A DNA stretch of 64,000 nt from JAXGRD01 sp040766105 (GCA_040766105.1 JAXGRD010000004.1:186001-250000), one strand, 5' to 3'; shown: positions 1 to 8,472, counted from the first letter of the stretch. Numbers and translations are program-made. Notes: generated from the letters alone by a model not told the origin.

Positions 1-497
1 AAACAGCAGTGGATGTTATTGCTCTTGAGACCGCTGAGAAGATCTGCCAACATGTAGGGTTCGTCTTCCAATACGTTTTCAATGTAGATATGAAAGCTTT
101 CCGGCTTGTCTTTCATAAAACGGCTCCAAAACTCCAGACTTCTATTAAGGTGCCACTCCTTAAAGTGGACAAAGGGAAGATAGCCCGAATGGACTACCAT
201 GTGGCGGATGTCGTATGATCTGGCTAGCTGATATGCCTGCTCCAATCTTTTATATGCCAACTCCAGAGCCAAAGGATCAATAGCCGCCGGGTGCAGTTCG
301 TTAAAAGGCGCATGAAAATATGCCTTTTCAGTTCCTGTCAGAGCATCCTTCACCTCTCCATCAAGCATAGAAAACTGGGGCTCCTCCATATTGACTGCCG
401 TGCAGAAGTGATCGATTTCCACGCCCACTCCATATTTGGCTATGGTTTCTTTGAAATCATCGGCCATGGTAGCTACAAAAATTTGCTCTCTTCGCAT
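1..497 (-). CDS. Sugar phosphate isomerase/epimerase-like TIM-barrel protein (partial, runs off window)
   Basis: The reading frame opens with ATG at 497, preceded by a GGAG ribosome site, three bases after the stop of the ECF fusion gene. It stays open to the window edge, giving about 165 N-terminal residues. Short hydrophobic strands ending in polar residues, including HMVVHSGY and IYIENVLED, resemble the xylose isomerase-like (AP endonuclease 2) superfamily, where such His and Glu residues bind a divalent metal. As the last visible gene of the cobalamin-riboswitch operon it may act in cobamide or related metabolism, but the substrate cannot be read from the sequence. The C-terminal part lies outside the window. 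Confidence 0.7.
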   Translation of the reverse strand, partial: MRREQIFVATMADDFKETIAKYGVGVEIDHFCTAVNMEEPQFSMLDGEVKDALTGTEKAYFHAPFNELHPAAIDPLALELAYKRLEQAYQLARSYDIRHMVVHSGYLPFVHFKEWHLNRSLEFWSRFMKDKPESFHIYIENVLEDEPYMLADLLSGLKSNNIHCC

Positions 498-500
498 ATC

Positions 501-2999
501 TTACTCCAATGCTCTCTTTGGGGTAAGCTGCAGCACCCCATACTTGTTCTGTATTCGAACAATCTTTTTCAACATAGGATCAAAGAGGAGGAAGAGAATC
601 ACACCGGTGGACAATGCCCGCATGGTGTTAATAACCACCGCCAAGGCGTAGATGCTCAGTGCCGCCTGCCAGGAAGGATCCGGGGTCAAAGCGAATATGG
701 TCCACAAGTCCACAATCAGTCCGTAGAGATAACCTGCCAAAACCCCATAGATTGCCATGAGAATGGGCTTTCTTCCAACAGCCCTTCGCGAAAAAATCAA
801 TCCGGTGAGAAGTCCCACCATGCCCAAGGCAAACATCTGCCAAGGTGTCCAGGGGCCTTGGCCGAAAAAGAAGTTGGAAACAAACATAATCATGGCGCCC
901 ACCAAAAATCCCGACTGGCTACCCAAGGCACATCCGGCAATAATGGTGATGGCCAGTATAGGTGTCATATGGGGAATCATGAAGAAGACCACCCTTCCCG
1001 CCACACCGATGGCGATGAGGACCGCCATGAGAATCAATTCTCTGGCGGCAGGCTTTCGTCGTTCAAAGGATGCAAAAAAGGGAACCAACATATATAGAAT
1101 GATTAAAAAACTGGAAATATAGTACACCCGGTCTCCGGAAAAACGAATGGCTCCAAACAGCGTGAGAACCATGAGAAGAATGACCCCACCCTGTATCAGT
1201 GCAGACTTGGTGCCGGAAGTTGGTGATGACGGAGGATTAGGCTTTTTCTCCGGATTGGGTTTTCCCTTGGGTGCCGGTGGTTCCGGTGGCAGGTCTCCCC
1301 CTTCTCTTCTCACCAGTTCCGTCTCCAATAAGTAAGCCAAATCTTCCGCGGTGACCGCATCGGCAAAGACGTGACGGGACATTCGGTTGGCAGAAGTGGT
1401 ATAGAAGCTGTTTCCCGAGAAGAATCTTCTTGGGGTATGCAGTGTAGAAATGGCTCCATCAAAGAACATGGCGCAGCGATCTGCATATCTTCCACAGAAC
1501 TCTATGTCGTGAGATACCATGACGATGGTGATGCCTCTCTCTTTTAATTCCAACAGTACCTTTGCAAACTGTTGCTTAAAGTAGGCATCCATCCCCTTGG
1601 TGGGTTCATCCAACAAGAGGAGCTCCGGTTCCAGCAGGAGAATCTTTGCCAGTGCAGCCCGTTGCTGTTCTCCACCGGAGATATCATAGGGGTGCACATC
1701 CATTAGGTGTCCGATTTCCGTCACCGATACCACCTTCTCTACTCTGGACCGTTGTTCATCTTGGGGAACATTTCTGCCGCGGAACATCTCATACAAATCC
1801 TTCTCTATGGTCTCTTCCACAAAGATGGACTGGGGGTTCTGGGGAAGAACACCCAGTAGGCCGCCAAAGAGTTCACGGTTTTCAAACTTCTCCACTCGCT
1901 TACCGTCGATTTTCACCTTGCCCCTGTAAGCACGTCGGATCCCGCTCATGAGGGAGAGGGCGGTGCTCTTTCCCGTGCCGTTTCCACCCAATATGGTGAG
2001 AAATTCCCCTTGATAGACTTTGAGGGACAGATCGCGTATCACATCTTGTTCCTCTCGATGATAGCGGAACCAAACGTCCTTTAATTCAATTTTCATCGGT
2101 CTCCCATCGGGCTCTGGACTCTCTTCTCCGATATATGCCTTCTTAGGTGGCTTTCCCTCCAGCAATGTGTTGATCCATTGTCTCCCTTCCCGCACATTCA
2201 TGGGGCTCTCCAGCTCCTTGCCCCAACCTTTTTCTGACATGAAAAATCCTGCCTGCATGGGCGCCGGCAGCGCTTCCGCCATGGGATGGTTCCTTTCCGC
2301 CAGATCTTTTCCCACTTTTGCCGGACTCCCGGACGCAATCAAGCGCCCTTCATTCAGCACAATGACGCGGTCTGCCATAGTCCACACATCGTCCAGACGA
2401 TGCTCCGTTAGGAGAATGGTCGTTCCGATTTCACGATTGATTTTGCTCACTGCCGTGAAAAAATCAGCCGCAGCAATGGGGTCCAGTTGAGATGTAGGCT
2501 CGTCTAAAATGAGAACATCAGGTTGGAGCACCATAGCGGAAGCCAAGTTGAGAATCTGCTTCTGTCCGCCGGACAGCTCCGAAATATCTTCTCGGAACCA
2601 AGTCTGTATCCCGAAGAAACTGGCCATCTCCGCTACACGAATGCTGATGGTCTTTCGGTCATATCCCAAGTTTTCCATGGCAAAGGCCAGCTCATGCCAA
2701 ACCTTGTCTGTGACAATTTGGTTGTCCGGGCTCTGCATAACATAGCCGATCCGTTGGGTCTGGTCTCGAACTTCCACTTCATCCAAAGGCATTCCGTAGA
2801 AAAGTATTTCTCCCCTTCGCTCACCGTGGGGTTGCAAAGCCGTCTTTAGGTTTCGGAGAAATGTGCTCTTGCCGCAACCGGATTTTCCACAGAGCAGCAA
2901 AAACTCCCCCTCCCGTGCCTCCAAAGAGACATGGTCCAAGGCAGGCCTTTTTCTTCCCGGATATGTAAAGCTCAGATTTTGGATTGTAAATGTTTCCAT
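501..2999 (-). CDS. ECF transporter fusion: two ATPase domains plus S-component-like membrane domain
   Basis: This 832-residue protein carries two ABC ATPases in tandem. The first is at about residues 5-230 (Walker A GKSGCGKST, signature LSGGQ, Walker B LILDEPTS). The second is at about 315-530 (GGNGTGKST, ISGGEQQ, LLLLDEPTKG). A Pro/Lys-rich linker leads to a C-terminal region (about 610-830) of five or six hydrophobic segments that looks like an ECF substrate-binding S component. ECF transporters normally encode the S subunit separately, so this is an A-A'-S fusion. The start at 2999 follows GGAGAAAA and overlaps the ecfT end by 28 bases. The upstream cobalamin riboswitch and DUF4430 lipoprotein point to uptake of a cobamide or precursor, like the CbrTUV group; the substrate is inferred. 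Confidence 0.88.
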   Translation of the reverse strand: METFTIQNLSFTYPGRKRPALDHVSLEAREGEFLLLCGKSGCGKSTFLRNLKTALQPHGERRGEILFYGMPLDEVEVRDQTQRIGYVMQSPDNQIVTDKVWHELAFAMENLGYDRKTISIRVAEMASFFGIQTWFREDISELSGGQKQILNLASAMVLQPDVLILDEPTSQLDPIAAADFFTAVSKINREIGTTILLTEHRLDDVWTMADRVIVLNEGRLIASGSPAKVGKDLAERNHPMAEALPAPMQAGFFMSEKGWGKELESPMNVREGRQWINTLLEGKPPKKAYIGEESPEPDGRPMKIELKDVWFRYHREEQDVIRDLSLKVYQGEFLTILGGNGTGKSTALSLMSGIRRAYRGKVKIDGKRVEKFENRELFGGLLGVLPQNPQSIFVEETIEKDLYEMFRGRNVPQDEQRSRVEKVVSVTEIGHLMDVHPYDISGGEQQRAALAKILLLEPELLLLDEPTKGMDAYFKQQFAKVLLELKERGITIVMVSHDIEFCGRYADRCAMFFDGAISTLHTPRRFFSGNSFYTTSANRMSRHVFADAVTAEDLAYLLETELVRREGGDLPPEPPAPKGKPNPEKKPNPPSSPTSGTKSALIQGGVILLMVLTLFGAIRFSGDRVYYISSFLIILYMLVPFFASFERRKPAARELILMAVLIAIGVAGRVVFFMIPHMTPILAITIIAGCALGSQSGFLVGAMIMFVSNFFFGQGPWTPWQMFALGMVGLLTGLIFSRRAVGRKPILMAIYGVLAGYLYGLIVDLWTIFALTPDPSWQAALSIYALAVVINTMRALSTGVILFLLFDPMLKKIVRIQNKYGVLQLTPKRALE

Positions 3000-3862
3000 C
3001 TGTAGTTTTCTCCTAAATTGATGAAGAGTGGGATAAAGCAAAGGACGAAGTAAAAGAAGTAGACGATAACTCCCTGCCAGTCCACCGGATGAAACGTAAT
3101 CTCCGGAAAATAAATTAGGGTGTTTCGTCCGCTGACGGCCCCGACAATAATCACTGCCAAGATTACCGCCATTCCCATGCAGGCAATTCCATCCCTTTTG
3201 TCAAAGCGGTATAAGGTATAGCTGGTTCGTTTCGGCAGACCATATCCTCTTGATTTCATCGTGTCTGCAGTGTCCATGGCATTCTCCATGGCCCAAGTTG
3301 TAAGCATGGACAAAATTCGCATGCCGTTGGAAACTTTGTTGCGAAGCTTCCCACTGGTTACGTCCCTTCCGATGCACTTCTGTCCGTCTGAAATAACCTT
3401 TGCCTGCGCCATGAAGCGAGGCACAAATCGCAATACCATGGAAAAGATAAGGGATGCAGCGGGTATGATTCTCCCAAAGAGAAACATGAACTTGTCGCTG
3501 GTCATAACCTTGGTGTAGCTGGTGAACCAAAGAATGATGGTCGCCAACATAAAGGCAGTGACCACACCGAAGATGACCGATTCCATGGTAATGGGCTCAT
3601 CTCCCAAGTAAAACAAGAAGTTTGTTCCGTGACGGTTTACCAACGCATTGATGACGACGGCCAACACCATCATGGGGAGGAGGAAGAAGAACATCAACCT
3701 GCGAATTTTTTTGCCTTGAATCAATGTTGCGTATCCCAGGGCACCAAAAAATGCGATACCTACAAAAGCAGGGTGCAGGAAAAGAACGCCACACGCGATG
3801 ACGGCGCAAAAGAAGGCAAAATTTACGACGGGATGATACCCTGCAAATTCATCTCTTCCCAT
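2972..3862 (-). CDS. ecfT: Energy-coupling factor transporter transmembrane protein EcfT
   Basis: This 296-residue integral membrane protein has five to six hydrophobic segments and ends in a charged tail. It matches the EcfT/CbiQ family, which couples the ATPases to the substrate-binding S subunit. The cytoplasmic stretch at about residues 195-215, with AMDTADTMKSRGYG, carries the conserved family motif around SRGYG that contacts the ATPases. The ATG at 3862 has a GGAG site and lies 8 bases after the DUF4430 gene. Its 3' end overlaps the ATPase-S fusion, so the two are probably translationally coupled. It is likely dedicated to this cobalamin-regulated transporter. Confidence 0.9.
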   Translation of the reverse strand: MGRDEFAGYHPVVNFAFFCAVIACGVLFLHPAFVGIAFFGALGYATLIQGKKIRRLMFFFLLPMMVLAVVINALVNRHGTNFLFYLGDEPITMESVIFGVVTAFMLATIILWFTSYTKVMTSDKFMFLFGRIIPAASLIFSMVLRFVPRFMAQAKVISDGQKCIGRDVTSGKLRNKVSNGMRILSMLTTWAMENAMDTADTMKSRGYGLPKRTSYTLYRFDKRDGIACMGMAVILAVIIVGAVSGRNTLIYFPEITFHPVDWQGVIVYFFYFVLCFIPLFINLGENYRWKHLQSKI

Positions 3863-3870
3863 GAAATCTC

Positions 3871-4356
3871 CTACATTTCATCTCCGGTACATGTGTACTC
3901 CCATACGATTACATCTTTATCTTGAATGATGTATTTGGATGGTCCTACATCGGGATATTCGCCATTGACTAGGAACATCCATCCGCTTGCACTGCCCACA
4001 TCACCTGCAGACAAATTATCGATGCTGTCAATAAACTCCGTGTCTCCGGACCCTGAGGAAGAAGTCTGCATCTCTTCTTCTCGCAGTACCGCCCTGGTCG
4101 CATCCAGTGCGTTCTCCCCTTCTGTGAAGGTCACGGTTTTCTCCTCCAAAAGGATGCCGTCATCGGGTACAATGGACGCTACATCCTCATCTAGTTTCCC
4201 CTCTTTTTCCATCGCTGCCGCATTGTGACAAACGACAGATATGGTCATTTCACCCGTTGGTCCGGCCTTCTCTTCCTTACCGCAACCGCCCATAATTATG
4301 GTGGACATCAACAGTACGACCATCATTGCTAAAATACAGAAATACCGTTTCTTCAT
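3871..4356 (-). CDS. DUF4430 (transcobalamin-like C-terminal domain) lipoprotein
   Basis: This is a 161-residue exported lipoprotein. Its N-terminus has Lys/Arg followed by a hydrophobic stretch and the lipobox IMGGC, so the mature protein should be lipid-anchored outside the membrane. The C-terminal half carries the DUF4430 signature (ASGWMFLVNG, then VGPSKYIIQDKD, then VWEYT), a fold related to the C-terminal domain of intrinsic factor and transcobalamin. The start at 4356 was chosen because AAGGAG lies 8 bases upstream; an in-frame start 33 bases earlier lacks a good site. It is the first gene after the cobalamin riboswitch and precedes ecfT, so it probably presents a cobamide to the ECF transporter. 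Binding is inferred. Confidence 0.85.
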   Translation of the reverse strand: MKKRYFCILAMMVVLLMSTIIMGGCGKEEKAGPTGEMTISVVCHNAAAMEKEGKLDEDVASIVPDDGILLEEKTVTFTEGENALDATRAVLREEEMQTSSSGSGDTEFIDSIDNLSAGDVGSASGWMFLVNGEYPDVGPSKYIIQDKDVIVWEYTCTGDEM

Positions 4357-4386
4357 CTTCTTCTCCTTGTTTTTTCTAAATGTAAA

Positions 4387-4406
4387 CAAAAAAACTGCCT
4401 AGGCAG
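4387..4406 (-). terminator. Possible riboswitch-controlled terminator
   Basis: On the minus strand the self-complementary CTGCCTAGGCAG is followed by a run of seven T. It lies between the cobalamin aptamer and the DUF4430 gene, the usual place for an expression platform. The stem is short unless extended by flanking A/T pairs, so the exact fold is uncertain. Confidence 0.5.
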
Positions 4407-4464
4407 CCCGTTTTTACCACACGAAACAATTCTTTGGTTATAGGAATCCTCGTTCCACATCGAA

Positions 4465-4623
4465 GATTTATGCAGGTCTTCTGACTTACGCAGATACGGA
4501 GCTGCCGCCTTCCCGATACAATCAGTGGCATAGTGGCAGTCCTCAGCGATTACAGCGGCGGGACCGTACAGGACTTTCACCTGTTTCCCTCATCTTTCAC
4601 CTTTGGCGAAAGAAACATAAATC
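4465..4623 (-). promoter_or_regulatory. Cobalamin (B12) riboswitch aptamer
   Basis: Read on the minus strand, this stretch has the family hallmarks: GGTGAAAGTCCTGTACGG, then TCCCGCCGCTGTAA, then GCCACT twice, then CGGGAAGGC, and AGTCAGAAGACCTGC near the 3' end. The outer P1 helix is visible as GATTTATG at the 5' end pairing perfectly with CATAAATC at the 3' end. It lies upstream of the DUF4430-ECF operon and should shut the operon down when cobalamin is plentiful. Confidence 0.93.
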
Positions 4624-4643
4624 GATTCTTTTGTTCCATGTCC

Positions 4644-4672
4644 ATGGTACCAATTATTCGTTCATTCGTCAA
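4644..4672 (-). promoter_or_regulatory. Sigma-A promoter of the cobalamin transporter operon
   Basis: On the minus strand TTGACG and TACCAT are separated by exactly 17 bases, ending about 20 bases before the riboswitch P1 helix. The -10 box is a moderate match. Confidence 0.6.
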
Positions 4673-4714
4673 TGGATGTCGTTCAATCACTATGCAATTT
4701 TTTCAAAGTTCTCA

Positions 4715-4744
4715 TTGCAATTACTACCTGAGTTATGGTAATAT
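4715..4744 (+). promoter_or_regulatory. Probable promoter of tRNA-Pro
   Basis: TTGCAA and TAATAT with an 18-base spacer lie 23 bases upstream of the tRNA on the plus strand. Confidence 0.5.
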
Positions 4745-4766
4745 ATTCTTCGGATGTTCAATCCAT

Positions 4767-4843
4767 CGGGGCGTGGCGCAGTTTGGTAGCGTGCTTGACT
4801 GGGGGTCAAGAGGTCGCAGGTTCGAACCCTGTCGCTCCGACCA
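4767..4843 (+). tRNA. tRNA-Pro (GGG anticodon)
   Basis: A 77-base cloverleaf with encoded CCA. The acceptor stem CGGGGCG pairs with CGCTCCG. The D arm contains GCGCAGTTTGGTAGCGT. The anticodon stem CTTGA/TCAAG encloses the loop CTGGGGG, giving anticodon GGG. The T arm contains GGTTCGAACCC. It stands alone and is followed at once by a strong terminator. Confidence 0.97.
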
Positions 4844-4845
4844 CG

Positions 4846-4881
4846 AAAAACCGCTAAAACTCAATAGTTTTAGCGGTTTTT
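4846..4881. terminator. Bidirectional rho-independent terminator
   Basis: A 14-base-pair stem (AAAACCGCTAAAAC with GTTTTAGCGGTTTT) and a 6-base loop have A/T runs on both sides. It can end the tRNA transcript on the plus strand and the asrABC transcript on the minus strand. Confidence 0.9.
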
Positions 4882-4898
4882 ATTGGCTATAATCCCAT

Positions 4899-5867
4899 TT
4901 ACCAGTCGTATCTCTTTCCCTTCCAGTAAAGGGTCTTTTCCACTTCCGCCATGGGCGAAAGCTTCACATCCTTCATGATCCACTTCTTAAACTCTTCCAC
5001 GCCGGTCCGATCCACAATGTACCCAACATGTTCCTTTCCTTCGGGAGCCCTTGGGTCAATGTACTTCTCCACATATTCATAGGAGTTTTTGACAATCTTG
5101 ATAATGCTGTCTTCGTCCACCCACTTGATGAAATCCTCTGCCATGCGGGGGTTCTTCTTTCCGGTACGGCCCATGAGAACCAAGCGGTAATATTTTTCCT
5201 TGCTCCTGGTCCATGCACGGGTGGGACAGTAGACCACGCAGACGCCACAGCCGATGCACTTCTTCGTGTCTCTGACAATCTTGTGATTCACAACGGACAG
5301 AGCGTTGACCGATTTTGCTTTGCACTGCTTGACGCAGGCTTCACAGCCCACACAGCGATCAATATTGTACTGGGGCTCCGTCATGCCGATGATGCCGAAG
5401 TCATGCATTCTCACCTTGGCACAGTCGTTGGAACAACCGGTGAAAGCAATCTTGAAATGCAGGTTGTTGGGATAAATGGCATCTTCCATCTTCTTGACAA
5501 ACTCTGTCGTATTGTAGTTTGCATAGGGACAAACCTTATTGCCGATGCAGCCCACTACATTTCTGGTTCCCGCTGCCGGGTAACCGCCATCCTTTTTCTC
5601 CTGATTGATTTCCAATCCATCGATGATAGGCTGCAACTTCACATTGACCGCCTCCATCTTCTCAAAGGGAATGTTAGGGATTTCCACGCCTTGGCGATTG
5701 GTAATATGTATGGTTCCGTCTCCGAATTCCTCGGCAATATCTCCAAGAAGTCGCATATATTCTGAAGTAATGTGTCCTCCCGGAATGCGGACGCGGGAAG
5801 CCGTCTTCCCTCTTACCTTCGTTACACGAAAGGCGTTTCTCTTTAATTTCCTTGTATTGATATCCAT
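4899..5867 (-). CDS. asrC: Anaerobic sulfite reductase subunit C (siroheme catalytic subunit)
   Basis: This 322-residue subunit carries the siroheme and iron-sulfur centres that reduce sulfite to sulfide. The coupled siroheme/4Fe-4S cysteines are visible as CIGNKVC and GCSNDC at about residues 107-150. Two ferredoxin-type motifs follow (CVGCEACVKQC and CIGCGVCVVYC). Its length fits the AsrC family. It is the last gene of asrABC, 14 bases after asrB, with an AAAGGTG ribosome site and the strong terminator just downstream. Confidence 0.95.
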   Translation of the reverse strand: MDINTRKLKRNAFRVTKVRGKTASRVRIPGGHITSEYMRLLGDIAEEFGDGTIHITNRQGVEIPNIPFEKMEAVNVKLQPIIDGLEINQEKKDGGYPAAGTRNVVGCIGNKVCPYANYNTTEFVKKMEDAIYPNNLHFKIAFTGCSNDCAKVRMHDFGIIGMTEPQYNIDRCVGCEACVKQCKAKSVNALSVVNHKIVRDTKKCIGCGVCVVYCPTRAWTRSKEKYYRLVLMGRTGKKNPRMAEDFIKWVDEDSIIKIVKNSYEYVEKYIDPRAPEGKEHVGYIVDRTGVEEFKKWIMKDVKLSPMAEVEKTLYWKGKRYDW

Positions 5868-5881
5868 GGTTTCACCTTTCT

Positions 5882-6676
5882 TTAATCCACCAGATTTTTA
5901 CCTTCCGTATATTTGAACACGGGCCCGTCCAGACAGATATACGTGTCGTTTACCTTGCAGTGGCCGCACTTACCGATACCGCAGCACATCTTCCGCTCAT
6001 GAGAAATCCAGATGTTCTCTTCCAAGAACCCTCTCTTGAGAAGTTCAATCAAGGTGAACTTCATCATCATGGGAGGGCCTACCACAATGGCAACTGCCGT
6101 AGACACATCATCAATAGAGAGATCCTTAATAAACTCCGTGCAGAGACCGACCTTGCCGTCATAGCCTTCGCAGCCTCCGTCAACAGTGAGGATCACGTTG
6201 GAAGTCTTTTCCCAGCGCTCCAGATCCTCGGCGAAAAGGATGTCGGAAGGAGATTTAAAACCTGTGACTAGGGTGAAGTTCTTGCGCACATCCGGGTTGT
6301 TTGCCAAATAATTGACCACTTCCCGCACGGGTGAAAGTCCCGTTCCTCCTGCAACGATGACCACTTCCTTGCCTTCATAATCCTTTACGTCGAAGCCGTT
6401 GCCGTAGGGTCCGCGAAGAAAGAGATGATCTCCTTCATATTGTTCAAAGACTTCGCCCGTCACCTTTCCCACACGACGAATGGTCATGTCCACCGTTCCG
6501 GGGCCGATTCCGCTGACAGATATTGGCGCTTCTCCGTATTTGGGAAGAGAAACCTCAAAAAATTGACCCGGTTTCACATCTCCTTCATAAGTCATGGTAA
6601 AGGTATAGTCGGTCTCCGTATGTCTCTTCACCTTCTTTATAGAAGAAAGAAAAGGTATGTAGCTATTTTTCAACAT
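5882..6676 (-). CDS. asrB: Anaerobic sulfite reductase subunit B (FAD/NAD(P)H oxidoreductase)
   Basis: This 264-residue electron-input subunit resembles ferredoxin-NADP reductase and dihydroorotate dehydrogenase electron-transfer subunits. An N-terminal FAD barrel (about residues 10-100) is followed by a nucleotide-binding domain with VVIVAGGTGLSPVREV (about 105-120). A C-terminal cysteine cluster (CCGIGKCGHC, then C) should hold a 2Fe-2S centre. It passes electrons from NAD(P)H to AsrA and AsrC. The start overlaps the end of asrA by 14 bases and has GGAGG within the asrA coding region, suggesting translational coupling. Confidence 0.95.
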   Translation of the reverse strand: MLKNSYIPFLSSIKKVKRHTETDYTFTMTYEGDVKPGQFFEVSLPKYGEAPISVSGIGPGTVDMTIRRVGKVTGEVFEQYEGDHLFLRGPYGNGFDVKDYEGKEVVIVAGGTGLSPVREVVNYLANNPDVRKNFTLVTGFKSPSDILFAEDLERWEKTSNVILTVDGGCEGYDGKVGLCTEFIKDLSIDDVSTAVAIVVGPPMMMKFTLIELLKRGFLEENIWISHERKMCCGIGKCGHCKVNDTYICLDGPVFKYTEGKNLVD

Positions 6677-7685
6677 TTTCTTCCACCTCCTTCATCTTTT
6701 CTGTAACCTTGTTGACACAGGTGGAAAAAGAAATGTACTCAGGACAGACCGTGTCGCATCTTCCGCATCCCACGCACATGTGATATCCAAATCGAGTCTT
6801 GAAGTCAGAGACTTTGTGCATAACTCGAAACCGCATTCTCTCCCCGTTTTTCTTTCGATAGGCGCCTCCTCCGGCAACATCCGTAAAGCCGTCTACCATG
6901 CAGGATGCTGCCACTCTGCGTCTTTCCCCTGCTCTGTAGTTATCCGTATAATAGAGGTCTTGCATAGAGAAACAGGTACAGGTAGGACAAACGAAATTAC
7001 ATCGACCACAGTTGATACAGCGAATGGTGTATTCGTCCCACATATCCGATTGAAACAGATCCAAACTCACTTCTTCCGGCACTTGAACCTGAATATAGTT
7101 GGATTCTACCGCATCCGGAGTTACTTCTGCTTCAGAGCCGGCACGAGAAGAGAAGACGTCTCTAAACGCTTCCTTGCGTACATCCACTTCAACATTGCCC
7201 TCTCTTTCGTTTACGGCAAAGGCGTAATTGTCCGTTTGATTGGATCCCATGCTGACACAGAAGCAGTCCTCAAAACTGGAGCTGCACCCTATCAGAGCAA
7301 ACTCAACATTTTCACGGACTTTGTCATAGTAGTAGTCGGGTACCCCGTTGTGCATATAGATTTCATCAAGCCGCTTGATGCCGTGTACATCACAACTTCG
7401 AAGAAATATGAGAATTTTTCTTTCTTCCAACTTCGCCTCGGTCACTTCATCCTCTGTGAAGTAAAAGAGCGTCTGGCTCAACGGTAACAATACTTCCTTA
7501 AAGGAGTAATCCGAGCGGAGAGAAAGTTCCAGTTCCTCTGCAGACCCTATTTCATCGTATCGAACCACGTCTATTTCTGAGAAGGTCCCTTCGCCCTTCT
7601 TGAGCGTCGGTGCATATACCAGGTACTCTTCCCGCAGCTTGTCTACAGCTTCATGAAAAGAAACCCGATTCAAAATGTAACCCAT
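6663..7685 (-). CDS. asrA: Anaerobic sulfite reductase subunit A (4Fe-4S electron-transfer protein)
   Basis: This 340-residue AsrA-family protein has two ferredoxin-type motifs in its C-terminal half (CINCGRCNFVCPTC and CVGCGRCDTVCPEY), which wire electrons between AsrB and AsrC. The start at 7685 is preferred over an ATG 27 codons upstream because AAAGGAGG stands 7 bases before it and MGYILNR is a natural family N-terminus. It is the first gene of asrABC. Transcription should start near 7726, below a TATAAT box and a Crp/Fnr-type site. Confidence 0.94.
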   Translation of the reverse strand: MGYILNRVSFHEAVDKLREEYLVYAPTLKKGEGTFSEIDVVRYDEIGSAEELELSLRSDYSFKEVLLPLSQTLFYFTEDEVTEAKLEERKILIFLRSCDVHGIKRLDEIYMHNGVPDYYYDKVRENVEFALIGCSSSFEDCFCVSMGSNQTDNYAFAVNEREGNVEVDVRKEAFRDVFSSRAGSEAEVTPDAVESNYIQVQVPEEVSLDLFQSDMWDEYTIRCINCGRCNFVCPTCTCFSMQDLYYTDNYRAGERRRVAASCMVDGFTDVAGGGAYRKKNGERMRFRVMHKVSDFKTRFGYHMCVGCGRCDTVCPEYISFSTCVNKVTEKMKEVEENVEK

Positions 7686-7731
7686 ACAAAAGCCTCCTTT
7701 TGAAATGTGTCTAAAAATAGATTCTGTTAAA

Positions 7732-7774
7732 ATTATACCAAACTGTTGCGGGGATAAATGTGACAAAAATCACG
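7732..7774 (-). promoter_or_regulatory. asrABC promoter with Crp/Fnr-type activator site
   Basis: The minus-strand -10 box TATAAT is at 7732-7737, with no recognisable -35 box at the right distance (CATTTA). Instead a near-perfect dyad TGTGA-N6-TCACG (7759-7774) is centred about 41.5 bases upstream of the predicted start site. This is the classic position for a class II activator. The site overlaps the stop codon of the Crp/Fnr gene next door. Confidence 0.75.
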
Positions 7775-8456
7775 ATTTTCTAAAATAATCAGCCAAATTT
7801 TTCATATCGAGAATGAAAATTCGTCCATTGCCGTAAGTAATCAAGTTCTCTTCAGCAAGAACCTTCATATATCGCGAAACCGTTTCTCGCCGGAATCCAC
7901 TCATTTCCGACAGGGATGTCATGGAAAGATGGAGGTCTATGCGAATTCCTTCCGGAGAAGATGTGCCATGGTCGTTTGCCAGCTTCCATAGTTTTGCAGC
8001 CAACCTTTTGTCACCGCGTATGGTTCCCACCGTATTTGTCAACTGACGATAGAGTCGGCGAAGCCTGATGGCCTGGTCGTTTAAGATTTCCCTTGTCAAT
8101 TGATACTCTTCTTCCATGACTTTCAAAAAAATATCGCGTCTGAAACCAATTGCCAAGGCTTTCTCCATCGCTTGACAGTTCAACACGGATATTCCATTAT
8201 CCATATTTATGTCGCTCAGCAACTGCCCCCCCTCCAAGATGAAGATCACACGCTTCTCACCGGTGCCGCCCAACTTATACAAAGAAAAAATTCCGGTAAC
8301 TGCATAATAAATCATCCCACTCTCCTCTTTGTCCCGGAAGAGGTAATCCCCTCTCCTCAGTTCCTTTAAGGATGCCGTCTCTAACAACGTGGAGTGAGAA
8401 GCAGGAGAAAGATTGCGGAATTGCGGAATTAGGTTAAAGGCCTGAAAAAGATTCAT
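7770..8456 (-). CDS. Crp/Fnr-family transcriptional regulator, probable activator of asrABC
   Basis: This 228-residue regulator has an N-terminal cyclic-nucleotide-binding-type barrel (about 15-125), a dimer helix, and a C-terminal winged helix-turn-helix (about 170-215). The recognition segment MSGFRRETVSRYMKVL resembles Crp/Fnr proteins that bind TGTGA half-sites. Only one cysteine is present, so an Fnr-type N-terminal iron-sulfur cluster is unlikely; the effector is unknown. The gene lies directly upstream of asrA in the same direction, and a matching dyad sits at the asr promoter. Confidence 0.88.
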   Translation of the reverse strand: MNLFQAFNLIPQFRNLSPASHSTLLETASLKELRRGDYLFRDKEESGMIYYAVTGIFSLYKLGGTGEKRVIFILEGGQLLSDINMDNGISVLNCQAMEKALAIGFRRDIFLKVMEEEYQLTREILNDQAIRLRRLYRQLTNTVGTIRGDKRLAAKLWKLANDHGTSSPEGIRIDLHLSMTSLSEMSGFRRETVSRYMKVLAEENLITYGNGRIFILDMKNLADYFRKS

Positions 8457-8472
8457 GATATTCCCTTTCCAA

